Source: Hymenobacter cheonanensis (GTDB lineage: Bacteria; Bacteroidota; Bacteroidia; Cytophagales; Hymenobacteraceae). Taken from it: a DNA stretch of 64,000 nt. The stretch is from positions 62,001-126,000 of the forward strand of contig NZ_JAUQSW010000009.1 of assembly GCF_030581075.1 (NCBI RefSeq). Reading direction: 5' to 3'. The notes under the pieces are model-generated. The model was not told the DNA's origin, searched no databases, and worked only from the letters and a program-made list of their open reading frames with translations. This document shows positions 1 through 8,202 of this stretch, piece after piece. Positions within the stretch are counted from its first letter, which is position 1. Every line of letters starts with the position of its first letter. The translations under genes and the position numbers were made by a program.

Positions 1-543
1 GCGCTCTACCACCGCCTGCGCCGGCTGCGCAGCCACGGCATCGAGCGCGAAGGCCCCGGCCTGCTGCGCCAGGACGAGGGCGGCTGGTACATGGAAATGC
101 AGGAACTGGGCTACAACTACCGCATTTCCGACATCCTGTGCGCGCTGGGCATCAGCCAGTTGGCCCGGGCCGATGCGGGCCTGGCCCGCCGCCGCCAGCT
201 GGCCGCCCAGTACGACGCGGCCTTTGCCGCCGCGCCGGAGGTGACGGTGCTAGCCCCCGGGCAGCCGGGCCACGCCTACCATTTATACGTGGTGCAGGTC
301 GAGAACCGGCGGGGATTGTACGAGTTTTTGCGCACCAAAAATATTCTCGCGCAGGTGCACTACGTGCCCGTGCACCGCATGCCCTACTACGAGAACCTGG
401 GCTGGCGGGCCGGCGACTTCCCGGCCGCTGAGGCCTACTACGCCCGCTGCCTCAGCCTGCCGCTCTACCCCACCCTCACCGATGCCGAGCAGGCCTACGT
501 TATGGAGAGCGTGCGCGAATTTCTGGCCCAACACCCCGCCTAA
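1..543 (+). CDS. pseC: PseC-type aminotransferase, C-terminal part (gene enters from the left)
   Basis: The frame is open from base 1, so the gene starts outside the window and only the last ~180 residues are seen. The motif MQELGYNYRISDI, followed by ALG-x-SQL and an RR-x-x-A-x-x-Y segment, is typical of the C-terminal half of the DegT/DnrJ/EryC1/StrS PLP-dependent aminotransferases, and specifically of PseC. PseC aminates the 4-keto sugar made by PseB to give UDP-4-amino-4,6-dideoxy-N-acetyl-beta-L-altrosamine, the second step of pseudaminic acid synthesis. The Schiff-base lysine lies in the missing part. The assignment to PseC rather than another sugar aminotransferase rests on pseF, pseG/H and pseI downstream. 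The next gene starts two bases after the TAA, so they are almost certainly cotranscribed. pseB is presumably to the left. Confidence 0.88.
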   Translation, partial: ALYHRLRRLRSHGIEREGPGLLRQDEGGWYMEMQELGYNYRISDILCALGISQLARADAGLARRRQLAAQYDAAFAAAPEVTVLAPGQPGHAYHLYVVQVENRRGLYEFLRTKNILAQVHYVPVHRMPYYENLGWRAGDFPAAEAYYARCLSLPLYPTLTDAEQAYVMESVREFLAQHPA

Positions 544-545
544 GC

Positions 546-1445
546 GTGGCTACGGACGCCGCTCCTCCCCTAGCCCTCACGCAGCGCCTGGCCCTGGGCA
601 CCGCGCAGTTTGGGCTGGCCTATGGCCTGAATAACCAGACCGGCCAGCCTACTGCCTCGGCCGTGGCTGACGTGCTAGCCGCCGCCCAAGCGGCCGGCCT
701 CACGGTGCTCGACACCGCCGCTGCCTACGGCAACAGCGAGGCGCGGCTAGGCGAGCTGGCGGGCGATAACCCGGCTTTTGAGCTGATAACCAAGCTGCCC
801 GCCGGGCCGCCGGACCAGGTGGCGCAGCACCTGGCCGAGTCGCTAGCCCGGCTGCGGCGCACGCAACTCTACGGCGTGCTATTTCACGCCTTCGGGCCGC
901 TGCAAGCCCAGCCAACGGCGTGGCAGGCGCTGCAAGCGGCGCGGGCGGCCGGGCAGGTGGCGCGCATCGGCGTGTCGCTCTACCACCCGCACGAGGCCGA
1001 GTGGCTGCTAACCCGGGGCTGGGAGGTGGACCTCGTGCAGGTGCCCTATAATGTGCTCGACCAGCGCTTTGCGGCAATGCTGCCCCGGCTGGCCGCGCGC
1101 GGCGTGGAAGTGCACGTGCGGTCGGCCTTTTTGCAGGGCCTGCTGCTGCGCGAGCCCAACACGCTGCCCGCTTTTTTTCAGCCGCTAGCTCCCAAAATCA
1201 AGCGCTTGCGCGCCCTGGTGGCCGAGGCGGGCGTGCCGCTGCCGGCCGCGCTGCTGCTGTTTGCGGCCTATGCGCCAGGCGTGGCGAGGGCAGTTATCGG
1301 CGTCGACTCGGTGACCAACCTGCACGAGAACCTGGCCGCCGCGGCCCACCTAGCCGCGGCCGAGCGCCTGCGCCCGGCCCTGGCCGCCCTGGCCGAACTT
1401 ACCGACACCTTTATCCTTCCCTACGCATGGCCGCCGCGCCCCTGA
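546..1445 (+). CDS. Aldo/keto reductase of the nonulosonic acid locus
   Basis: A 299-residue TIM-barrel NADPH-dependent oxidoreductase. It opens with the family signature LGTAQFGLAYG, and the catalytic tetrad is visible as Asp56, Tyr61 (DTAAAYG), Lys83 (ITKLP) and His114 (LFHAF). The GTG start at 546 lies two bases after the pseC stop, and the end overlaps the first possible start of the next gene, so it belongs to one operon. Enzymes of this family in sugar loci reduce keto or aldehyde groups on nucleotide sugars. The classical pseudaminic acid pathway has no such step, so here it may act on a precursor or on a derivative of the nonulosonic acid. The substrate cannot be read from sequence. 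Confidence 0.85.
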   Translation: MATDAAPPLALTQRLALGTAQFGLAYGLNNQTGQPTASAVADVLAAAQAAGLTVLDTAAAYGNSEARLGELAGDNPAFELITKLPAGPPDQVAQHLAESLARLRRTQLYGVLFHAFGPLQAQPTAWQALQAARAAGQVARIGVSLYHPHEAEWLLTRGWEVDLVQVPYNVLDQRFAAMLPRLAARGVEVHVRSAFLQGLLLREPNTLPAFFQPLAPKIKRLRALVAEAGVPLPAALLLFAAYAPGVARAVIGVDSVTNLHENLAAAAHLAAAERLRPALAALAELTDTFILPYAWPPRP

Positions 1446-1465
1446 CTGCCGATTTTTATCGCACT

Positions 1466-2233
1466 ATGTTCGACCTCACCGGCCAGACGGTGCTGCTCAC
1501 CGGGGGCTACGGGCACCTGGGCCAGGCCATTGCGGCGGGCCTGCTGGCCCAGGGCGCACGGGTGGTGGTGCTGGGCCGCCGTCAGCAAGCCTTTACGGCG
1601 GCCTTTGGCGAGGGGCACGAGCGCCTGCATTTTGTCTTTTGCGATGTGGCCGAGGTGGCGTCGGTGCAGGCTGCTTTTCGCCAGAGCTTCGACCAGTACG
1701 GGGCGCCTAGCGTACTCATCAACAATGCCTTTTACAGCCGGGGCCAGCAGCCCGACGGCCTGCCCGACGCCGATTTTGCCCTCGGCCTCGATGGCTCGGT
1801 GGGCACGGCCTACCGCTGCCTGCGCGAGGTGCTGCCCTACCTACGGGTGGCGGGCGGCGGCAAAATCATCAACGTGGCCTCGATGTACGGGGTGGTGGCG
1901 CCCGACTTTGGGGCTTACGCCGACGCGCCGCAGTTTCTGAACCCACCGCACTACGGCGCAGGCAAAGCGGCCATGATTCAGCTAACCAAGTACTTCGCTT
2001 CTTACCTGGGGCCTGAAAATATTCAGGTAAACTGCGTGTCGCCGGGCGCTTTTCCCTCGGACAGCGTGCGGCAAAACACCGGCTTTGAGGGCGAGCTGCG
2101 GCGGCGCATTCCGCTGGGCCGGGTGGGCGAGCCGCAGGACCTGGCCGGTGCCTTCGTGTTCCTAAGCTCGGCGGCCGCCAACTTCGTAACCGGCCACAAC
2201 TTGGTCGTGGACGGCGGCTGGACTATTCGCTAG
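1466..2233 (+). CDS. Short-chain dehydrogenase/reductase of the nonulosonic acid locus
   Basis: A 255-residue Rossmann-fold SDR when started at ATG 1466 (MFDLTGQTV). An in-frame ATG at 1427 would add 13 residues and overlap the previous gene by 19 bases. The cofactor loop reads TGGYGHLG, the NNAF strand follows, and the catalytic Ser is in NVASMYG, with Tyr and Lys in HYGAGK. The C-terminal VDGGW is the usual SDR ending. Its place between the aldo/keto reductase and the cytidylyltransferase resembles PtmA-type oxidoreductases of flagellin-glycan loci, which is the most likely role. The reaction is not known. The gene ends in CGC-TAG and is followed by an 80-base spacer with a repeat-like leader before pseF. 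Confidence 0.85.
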   Translation: MFDLTGQTVLLTGGYGHLGQAIAAGLLAQGARVVVLGRRQQAFTAAFGEGHERLHFVFCDVAEVASVQAAFRQSFDQYGAPSVLINNAFYSRGQQPDGLPDADFALGLDGSVGTAYRCLREVLPYLRVAGGGKIINVASMYGVVAPDFGAYADAPQFLNPPHYGAGKAAMIQLTKYFASYLGPENIQVNCVSPGAFPSDSVRQNTGFEGELRRRIPLGRVGEPQDLAGAFVFLSSAAANFVTGHNLVVDGGWTIR

Positions 2234-2271
2234 GTGGAATCAGGGGTTGAAAGGCATGAATCGGCTCATCA

Positions 2272-2313
2272 ATTCTTAACTTTTAACTCCTGGCTTTTAA
2301 CTCATAACTCCTT
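2272..2313 (+). repeat. AACTCATAACTC-type leader immediately before pseF
   Basis: An AT-rich, nearly G-free stretch made of degenerate copies of a TTTTAACTC / AACTCATAACTC unit runs directly into the ATG of pseF at 2314. Similar leaders directly precede the genes starting at 11731 (+), 24715 (-) and 46399 (-). It probably forms the unstructured 5' leader of pseF and contains no Shine-Dalgarno sequence. Confidence 0.6.
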
Positions 2314-3048
2314 ATGGCGTTAGCACTTATTCAGGCCCGGCTAGGGTCGTCGCGGCTGCCGGGCAAGTCGCGGCTGCCGCTGCCGCTGGCCGCCACCGGC
2401 GACGCGCTCACAGTTCTGGGCCACGTGGTGCGGCGGGCGCAGCGGGCGGCGGCCGTTACCGAAGTGGTGGTGGCCACCACCACCGCGCCCCTCGATGATG
2501 AGCTGGCGGCCCTGGCCACCCGGCTGGGGGTGGGCGTTTTTCGCGGGTCGGAGCCGGATGTGCTGGGGCGTTTTGCGGGCGCCCTGGCCGCCGCTAGCCC
2601 CGCCGCTACCGTGGTGCGCCTCACGGCCGACAACCCGGCCATCGACCCCGCGCTGCTGGATGCGGCCGTGGCCCACCACCTGGCTACCGGGGCCGACTAT
2701 ACCCACACCACCGGCCTGCCGCTGGGTACCAATCTGGAGATACTCAGTGCTGCGGCGCTGCGCCGGGCCCACGCCGCAGCCAGCCAGCCCGACGAGCGCG
2801 AGCACGTGACGCCCTACCTGCGCCGCCACCCCGAGCTGTTTCGGCTCGAAACGCTGGCGCTGGCCGTGCCGCCCGCCGTGGCTGCCCTGCGCCTCACCGT
2901 AGACTACCCGAGCGACTACGCCCTGCTGAGCCTGCTTTTTACGGAGCTGGGTCCCGGTTTTTCGCTGACCGACCCCACCGGGCTGCCCGTCCTGCTGGCC
3001 CGCTACCCGTGGCTGGCGGCCATCAACGCGGGTAATGTGCAGCGCTAG
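2314..3048 (+). CDS. pseF: Cytidylyltransferase (PseF/SpsF family)
   Basis: A 244-residue nucleotidyltransferase with the N-terminal signature ALIQARLGSSRLPGK, the classic CTP-binding segment of CMP-sugar synthetases, and a later RLTADNP motif with the metal-binding aspartate. It resembles the SpsF branch that is often annotated as glycosyltransferase but is in fact a cytidylyltransferase. Given the pseC, pseG/H and pseI neighbours, the likely reaction is CTP plus pseudaminic acid to CMP-pseudaminic acid, in the cytoplasm. The start at ATG 2314 is fixed by the preceding repeat-like leader. The gene ends in CTAG, and the convergent gene on the other strand uses the same four bases for its own TAG stop. 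Confidence 0.82.
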   Translation: MALALIQARLGSSRLPGKSRLPLPLAATGDALTVLGHVVRRAQRAAAVTEVVVATTTAPLDDELAALATRLGVGVFRGSEPDVLGRFAGALAAASPAATVVRLTADNPAIDPALLDAAVAHHLATGADYTHTTGLPLGTNLEILSAAALRRAHAAASQPDEREHVTPYLRRHPELFRLETLALAVPPAVAALRLTVDYPSDYALLSLLFTELGPGFSLTDPTGLPVLLARYPWLAAINAGNVQR

Positions 3049-4481
3049 CTGCCGCGCATCACCTCTACCCAGCCCCGGTAGCGCTCGCCGGTGGCCTCGT
3101 TGCTGAGCTGGTAGTAGTACAGGCCACCGGCCTGCCCGGCCGCGTTCCAGCTATTGTCGTAGCGCGCCTGGTCGTACACCTGCCGCCCCCAGCGGTCGAA
3201 TACGCTCAGGTGCCAGTCGCTGGGCGTGAGGCCCTTGAGCGCAAAGAACTCATTCTGCAGGTCGCCGTTGGGCGTGATGATGTTGGGAATGGTAACGGCC
3301 AGGGGCTGCGTGGGGGGCACGGGGGTAGGCGCGACGGCCGCGGCGTAGGTGTTTGCAAAATTAGGCAGTCCGTTCAAGCCCTGCTTGCCCGCCAGCGTTA
3401 CGGCCCGGGTTTTATAGTTACAGGCCGTGCCCGTAGCATTGGGGTTATCAATGACGTGCAAGTAAGAGTTGCCATAGGAAACCACATAAATTTTATTATC
3501 CGGCCCCAGTACTAAATTTCCTAAACGCTCGGCGCTGGTAATGAGCGTGGCCGAGCTGACAATGGCCGCCGCCGAGCCCGCCAGCAGATTATACTGCGTA
3601 ATCTGTCCATCAAGCGAATAAGTGGTGTATACTTTACTGTTATCGGGTGAAAACTCTACGCCATACGTGTAGTCGTGCGATGCCAGGCGCACGTAGTTCG
3701 AAACACTTCCCGTTGCATTGTCGAAGTCGTACAATTCGCACTGGCTATCGCGCTGAGCCAGGGCCAGATGCCGGCCGTCGGGCGAGGCTTTCATGCAGCC
3801 CACGGCGTTGCCGGCGCCAAAGAAGCTGCCGCCCCCCTGGTGAATTGCCCCCACATTGCTGGTTACTGGCGCAGAGCTAACGCCGGCTGAGGAAAATAAA
3901 AAGCTGTAGAAAGCATTGGATTGCCAGCCGTGTACCACAATCCAGTAATCGTGGCCATTGGCGTGGCGAACGGCGGCTAGCTTCTCGGTTACCTTGCCTC
4001 CTATTGTGGGGGTTGGCAGTATTACGCCTTTGGTAGCGGTAATATCGCCTAGCCCCCCCCGGAGCGAAAAATCCACTACGGAATAGCGCAAGCCGCCTAC
4101 CAGATTATTCTCAATGGCATCCAGGCAGAACAAATACGCTTTGGTTGGGTCGCCGGGCTTAGGCAGCAGCAACGCTGCCTGCGAAGTAGAATTATTCCCT
4201 CCCAGCCCCGCGGTGCCATTAGGCATCATTTGATGCTGACTATCCCAGATGCTTTCGCCATTGCTGTAAGCAAGCAGCTGGCCACTGGCATCTGAGAGCG
4301 AAGTGCAGCCCTCGTAAGTAAGCATGGCGCTGGTAGTCAGGGCAACCGGGCCACTACTCGTGAAACGCACGCCGGCGTGGTCGCCAAAGTACCAATTCTG
4401 TACCTGTGCCCAGCTCGCAACGGGAGCAACCAGGAATAAAAGAACCCATGCCAGCAACCCTGTAGAGTAAAGTTTCTTCAT
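3045..4481 (-). CDS. Secreted beta-propeller-like protein with type IX secretion (type B) sorting domain
   Basis: A 478-residue protein with an N-terminal signal peptide (MKKLYSTGLLAWVLLFLVAP then ASWAQ). The body (about residues 25-380) reads like a seven-bladed propeller, with repeated motifs such as SPDGRHLAL and FSPDNSKVYTT. The C-terminal ~85 residues are a gliding-motility-associated, type B sorting domain: IPNIITPNGDLQNE, FDRWGRQVY, SWNAAGQAGGLYYYQL. Such domains send the protein across the outer membrane by the type IX system and hold it at the surface. The gene lies on the opposite strand inside the pseudaminic acid operon, overlaps pseF by four bases at a shared CTAG stop and has its own promoter. 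It may be a substrate for the sugar made next door, but that is inference. Confidence 0.85.
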   Translation of the reverse strand: MKKLYSTGLLAWVLLFLVAPVASWAQVQNWYFGDHAGVRFTSSGPVALTTSAMLTYEGCTSLSDASGQLLAYSNGESIWDSQHQMMPNGTAGLGGNNSTSQAALLLPKPGDPTKAYLFCLDAIENNLVGGLRYSVVDFSLRGGLGDITATKGVILPTPTIGGKVTEKLAAVRHANGHDYWIVVHGWQSNAFYSFLFSSAGVSSAPVTSNVGAIHQGGGSFFGAGNAVGCMKASPDGRHLALAQRDSQCELYDFDNATGSVSNYVRLASHDYTYGVEFSPDNSKVYTTYSLDGQITQYNLLAGSAAAIVSSATLITSAERLGNLVLGPDNKIYVVSYGNSYLHVIDNPNATGTACNYKTRAVTLAGKQGLNGLPNFANTYAAAVAPTPVPPTQPLAVTIPNIITPNGDLQNEFFALKGLTPSDWHLSVFDRWGRQVYDQARYDNSWNAAGQAGGLYYYQLSNEATGERYRGWVEVMRGS

Positions 4482-4518
4482 ATAATTTGCTTTGTTGGCA
4501 ATTGCCCGCTTTAGCTAG

Positions 4519-4545
4519 CAAAAATAGCCCGATTTCCTTGCTCAA
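4519..4545 (-). promoter_or_regulatory. Bacteroidota-type promoter of the type IX cargo gene
   Basis: On the minus strand, TATTTTTG (4519-4526) matches the -7 consensus TAnnTTTG, and a TTG (4543-4545) sits 16 bases upstream as the -33 box. Transcription would start near 4512, about 30 bases before the ATG at 4481. Confidence 0.6.
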
Positions 4546-4644
4546 AAACGCCGGGCCGCCTAAGTATTTTGAGTTCTTGCAAACCCCACGGCTTATACTC
4601 GTGCCGCGTAACGCTTTGCGACGCTTTCAATACTTTTGCTGAAC

Positions 4645-6159
4645 GTGTCAGCACTTCCTTTCTCTACTTCCGCTCGGGCCTTGCTTTTCAGGGTCGATGC
4701 TTCTACCACTACTGGCCTGGGGCATCTCATCCGGTGTCAGGCTTTGGCTCAGGCACTACAACCGGCTTTTCAATCGATTTTTATTCTGCGCGAGGCAGTC
4801 GAAACCATTCAGCAGCAATTAGTTGAGGCGGGCATGCTTGTACAGACCGTACCCGCAGCAACAGCAGCTGGCTTACCCGAGGCAACTTGGCTTGCCGGCC
4901 AGCTTGCCTCTACTGACATTGTCATTCTGGACGGCTACCATTTTACCCCGGGCTACCAGCAACTACTGGCCGCCACCGGAGCGGCCCTGGTTTGCCTCGA
5001 TGACCTCACTACGCCGCCGGCCTGGGCTACGGTAGTACTTAACCAAGCCGGCGGCGTTGGGCCGCCGGCCTATGCCCAGGTGCCGCTAGCCCGGCTTTGC
5101 CTGGGCCCGGCCTATGCCCTGCTGCGCCCCGAATTTTGGCAGCATACTGCTACCGCCCCCACTGCCGCCCCGCCCCGCTTGTTCCTGAATATGGGTGGGG
5201 CCGACCCTACCAACCAGACGGCCCTCTTACTGCCCCGGCTGCGGCAGCAGTTCCCGAGCTATCGTCTCGTTGTAGTAACCGGGGCGGCCTATCCCTATCA
5301 GCTCGCGTTGCAGGAGCTGGCGCATGGGTTGGGCGGCTCTATTAGTCTGCACCATAATTTATCGGCGGCCGAGCTGGCCGCGCAATTGCGGAACTGCCAG
5401 GTTTTTGTGTGCCCTCCCAGCGGCGTTGCGTATGAATGCTGCGCCACCGGCGGAGCAGTTCTGGTGCACCTTACTGCCGAAAACCAGCGCGCACTATTCA
5501 ATTTTTTAGTGCAAAATGAACTGGCTCTCCCCCTGGCCACAGGGATTGTCTTGCCCGAAGACAGCTTAGCAGGGTTAGCTGCGCAGCAGCGATTGCGCCA
5601 ACGGCAACTCTTTGATGGCCAGGCCGGCCAGCGGCTACAGGCTATCTTCGCTTGCCTGGCGGTGGAGCAGCAGTATGCTATTCGCCGGGCTACCCTCTCC
5701 GACGCCGCCCTTTATTTTACTTGGGCGAATGACCCAGCCGTGCGGCAGAATGCCATCCATCCCGAGCCTATTGCGTGGGAAGTACACCACGCCTGGTTTA
5801 GCCGGCGGCTGCACGACGCTGATTCTTACCTGTATCTGCTGCATACCCCGGCAGGCAACCCCATTGGCCAGGTGCGTATTGAGTTTGACAGCCCCGAGCG
5901 CCCCGGCACCATCGACTACTCGCTAGCCCCGGCTTACCGGGGCCAGGGCCTGGGGCAAGTATTGTTGCGGCGGGCGCTGCAGCAGCTGCGGCTTGACCGC
6001 CCGCTGCTGGCCGGCGGCGCCGTGCAGGGCCAGGTGAAAGCTACTAACCAGGCTTCCCTGCGCGTTTTCGAGCAGCTACGGTTTGTGCGCCAGGCGGCCG
6101 TTACTTTGCAGGAGGAAGTGTATGCCGTCTTTCGGCTCGACTTCCCACTTGCTTCTTAA
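4645..6159 (+). CDS. Fused PseG-PseH: UDP-sugar hydrolase plus N-acetyltransferase
   Basis: Two pseudaminic acid enzymes in one 504-residue chain. Residues ~10-335 are PseG, a GT-B-fold hydrolase that removes UDP from UDP-2,4-diacetamido-2,4,6-trideoxy-L-altrose. It shows FRVDAS, the TGLGHLIRCQALA loop with the catalytic His, NMGGADPTN and the C-terminal PPSGVAYECCATGGA segment. Residues ~345-495 are a GNAT domain (IRRATLSDA, DYSLAPAYRGQGLGQVLL) matching PseH, which acetylates the 4-amino group. The fusion order is reversed against the pathway, since PseH acts before PseG. GTG 4645 is taken as the start; a TTG at 4636 is possible. A TACTTTTG box at 4631-4638 could be a promoter giving an almost leaderless transcript. 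pseI follows after nine bases. Confidence 0.88.
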   Translation: MSALPFSTSARALLFRVDASTTTGLGHLIRCQALAQALQPAFQSIFILREAVETIQQQLVEAGMLVQTVPAATAAGLPEATWLAGQLASTDIVILDGYHFTPGYQQLLAATGAALVCLDDLTTPPAWATVVLNQAGGVGPPAYAQVPLARLCLGPAYALLRPEFWQHTATAPTAAPPRLFLNMGGADPTNQTALLLPRLRQQFPSYRLVVVTGAAYPYQLALQELAHGLGGSISLHHNLSAAELAAQLRNCQVFVCPPSGVAYECCATGGAVLVHLTAENQRALFNFLVQNELALPLATGIVLPEDSLAGLAAQQRLRQRQLFDGQAGQRLQAIFACLAVEQQYAIRRATLSDAALYFTWANDPAVRQNAIHPEPIAWEVHHAWFSRRLHDADSYLYLLHTPAGNPIGQVRIEFDSPERPGTIDYSLAPAYRGQGLGQVLLRRALQQLRLDRPLLAGGAVQGQVKATNQASLRVFEQLRFVRQAAVTLQEEVYAVFRLDFPLAS

Positions 6160-6168
6160 TTTATTGCT

Positions 6169-7218
6169 ATGCAGGATATTTTGTTGGGAGGCCACCGCAT
6201 TGGGGCTGGCCAGCCACCGTTCATTATTGCCGAAATGTCGGGTAACCACGGGCAGTCGCTCGAGCGCGCCCTGGCCATTGTAGATGCTGCTGCTGATGCC
6301 GGGTGCCAAGGGCTGAAAATTCAAACCAGCACGCCCGATATGCTCACGCTCGATAGCCGTGAGCCTGATTTTGTGGTGAAGGGGGCCAACCAGGATTGGG
6401 AGGGGCAATCGCTTTACGAGCTTTATACGACCAATTTTACCCCGTTTGAGTGGCACAGCGCCATTTTTGAGCGTGCGCAAGCACGTGGCATGGTGGGTTT
6501 TAGCTCTCCGTTTGGCATAGAAGCTATCGAGTTTTTGGAAAGCGTAGGCTGCCCCGCCTATAAAATTGCTTCTTTCGAAAATAACTGGCCGGAACTCATT
6601 CGCCGGGCCGCCCAAACGGGTAAGCCAATTATTATTTCCACGGGCATGGCTAGCCTGGCCGACCTGGAGCGCATGGTCAATATTGTGCGGGAAACCGGCA
6701 ATGAGCAATTAATTTTACTTAAATGCACCAGCACTTACCCGGCAGAGCCCCACAACACCAATCTGCACACCATCCCGCACCTGCGCGAATTGTTTGATTG
6801 CCAGGTAGGCCTTTCTGACCACACGCTGGGTACAGGCGTGGGAGTAGCCGCTACCGTGCTGGGGGCTACCGTTATCGAAAAGCATTTAACCCTGCGCCGC
6901 GCCGACGGTGGGCCTGATGCCTCTTTCTCGCTGGAGCCAGCCGAAATGGCTTGCCTTGTGCAGGAATGCCGGCAGGCTCAACAGGCCCTGGGGCAGGTGT
7001 ACTACGGCCCTACCCAGGCCGAACAGAAATCGCTGGCCTTCCGGCGCTCCATCTACGTGGTGCAGGATATTGCCGAGGGCGAACTGCTTAGCATTGATAA
7101 TGTGCGGGTTATCCGGCCGGGTCATGGTCTGGCACCGTATTTACTGCCCCAGGTACTCGGCCGGCCGGCGCGTCAGGCATTGCGCCGGGGTACAGCCCTC
7201 ACCTGGAATATGCTTTAA
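6169..7218 (+). CDS. pseI: Pseudaminic acid synthase
   Basis: A 349-residue NeuB-family enzyme that condenses phosphoenolpyruvate with the 6-deoxy-diacetamido-altrose released by PseG, giving pseudaminic acid. The TIM barrel carries IIAEMSGNHGQSLERAL near the N-terminus, LKIQTSTPDM, the metal site region KIASFENNWPELI, STGM, LKCTSTYPAEP and GLSDHTLG. A SAF (antifreeze-like) domain fills the last ~60 residues (FRRSIYVVQDIAEGELLS, NVRVIRPGHGL). The MSGNHG signature favours PseI over NeuB or LegI. The ATG lies nine bases after pseG-pseH. AT content is a little higher than in pseC-pseF. Confidence 0.92.
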   Translation: MQDILLGGHRIGAGQPPFIIAEMSGNHGQSLERALAIVDAAADAGCQGLKIQTSTPDMLTLDSREPDFVVKGANQDWEGQSLYELYTTNFTPFEWHSAIFERAQARGMVGFSSPFGIEAIEFLESVGCPAYKIASFENNWPELIRRAAQTGKPIIISTGMASLADLERMVNIVRETGNEQLILLKCTSTYPAEPHNTNLHTIPHLRELFDCQVGLSDHTLGTGVGVAATVLGATVIEKHLTLRRADGGPDASFSLEPAEMACLVQECRQAQQALGQVYYGPTQAEQKSLAFRRSIYVVQDIAEGELLSIDNVRVIRPGHGLAPYLLPQVLGRPARQALRRGTALTWNML

Positions 7219-7263
7219 TGTGCTGGATAGCCGTGCGCTTAACTAGTCAAACAATTGTATCCA

Positions 7264-8202
7264 ATGCAAATTCACCGCTTTGAAAATGGCAGCTATATTA
7301 TAGCTGAGCGACTACAGCTAGGCCATAATGTGCAGGTAGGCCCGCATACCACCATTCGGGCCACCGAATGTATTATTGGCGACGATGTGACAATCGGGGC
7401 GCATAATACATTTCTCGTGGGCCAGCGTCTTGAAATCGGCGCGCTTACCACGATGGGCAGTCATAATAGCCTGACGGCTCGCACGATAAGGCTTGGTGAA
7501 TATGTGTTTTGGGATTCGCATGTTACCGTAGGGCACGGGGGGAAATTCAGCCCTGATGCGCATCTCACAGTTGGGTCTTACTCAATGATTTGTGCCCGTA
7601 TTACGTTAAATACAAATCACCGCATCGACATCGGAGAGTATGTAGGCATTGGCGAAGACGTAGCAGTGTGGACGCACGGCTCTTTTCTGCCCATTCTAGA
7701 TGGTTTTCCGGCCGATTTCGGCCCCGTTAGTATTGGGCATCATGTCTGGTTACCCGCCCGCACTACAGTACTACCCAACCGGCGCATTGGCAACAATATC
7801 GTAATTGGCACCAACTCACTCATTAACAAGGATTTGCCTGACGGTTGCCTAGCTGGCGGAATACCAGTGAAAATACTGCGTGAGAATGTTTATCCTAACG
7901 AGAATCCGGCACGTAATACGCAGCTAATTAAGCAAGTATTACATGATTATACCGAGCTAGCAGCCTATAAAGAGTTGAAAGTTAATTTGCACTATAATGA
8001 AGAGCAGCAACTAATAAGCTGCAATAAAGTGGTATTTGATTTGGCTGCCATGCAAGCCCACGGCGCTTTCACGAATACGGAAGAGGACTTTCGGGATTAT
8101 TTGCGGCGCCGAGGCATTAAGTTTTACACTGGCAAACCTTTCTCCTCTATTTTGCCTGAGGAATACCGGCACCTTTTATATCCGCCCAATGAGCTGCTTT
8201 AG
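7264..8202 (+). CDS. Hexapeptide-repeat acyltransferase with extra C-terminal region
   Basis: A 312-residue protein from ATG 7264 (an in-frame TTG lies at 7255). Residues ~15-205 are left-handed beta-helix hexapeptide repeats: IIGDDVTIGAHNTF, VGQRLEIGALTTMGSHN, IGHHVWLPARTTVLPNRRIG, and a final NSLINKDLPDGCLAGGIP loop as in sugar O- or N-acetyltransferases (CysE/LacA/WbbJ superfamily). The last ~100 residues are outside the repeat domain and unrecognised. Its position between pseI and a PIG-L deacetylase suggests acylation of a nonulosonic acid or of another sugar of the same glycan. Donor and acceptor are unknown. The region is clearly more AT-rich than the flanks. The end overlaps the next gene by 14 bases. 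Confidence 0.78.
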   Translation: MQIHRFENGSYIIAERLQLGHNVQVGPHTTIRATECIIGDDVTIGAHNTFLVGQRLEIGALTTMGSHNSLTARTIRLGEYVFWDSHVTVGHGGKFSPDAHLTVGSYSMICARITLNTNHRIDIGEYVGIGEDVAVWTHGSFLPILDGFPADFGPVSIGHHVWLPARTTVLPNRRIGNNIVIGTNSLINKDLPDGCLAGGIPVKILRENVYPNENPARNTQLIKQVLHDYTELAAYKELKVNLHYNEEQQLISCNKVVFDLAAMQAHGAFTNTEEDFRDYLRRRGIKFYTGKPFSSILPEEYRHLLYPPNELL

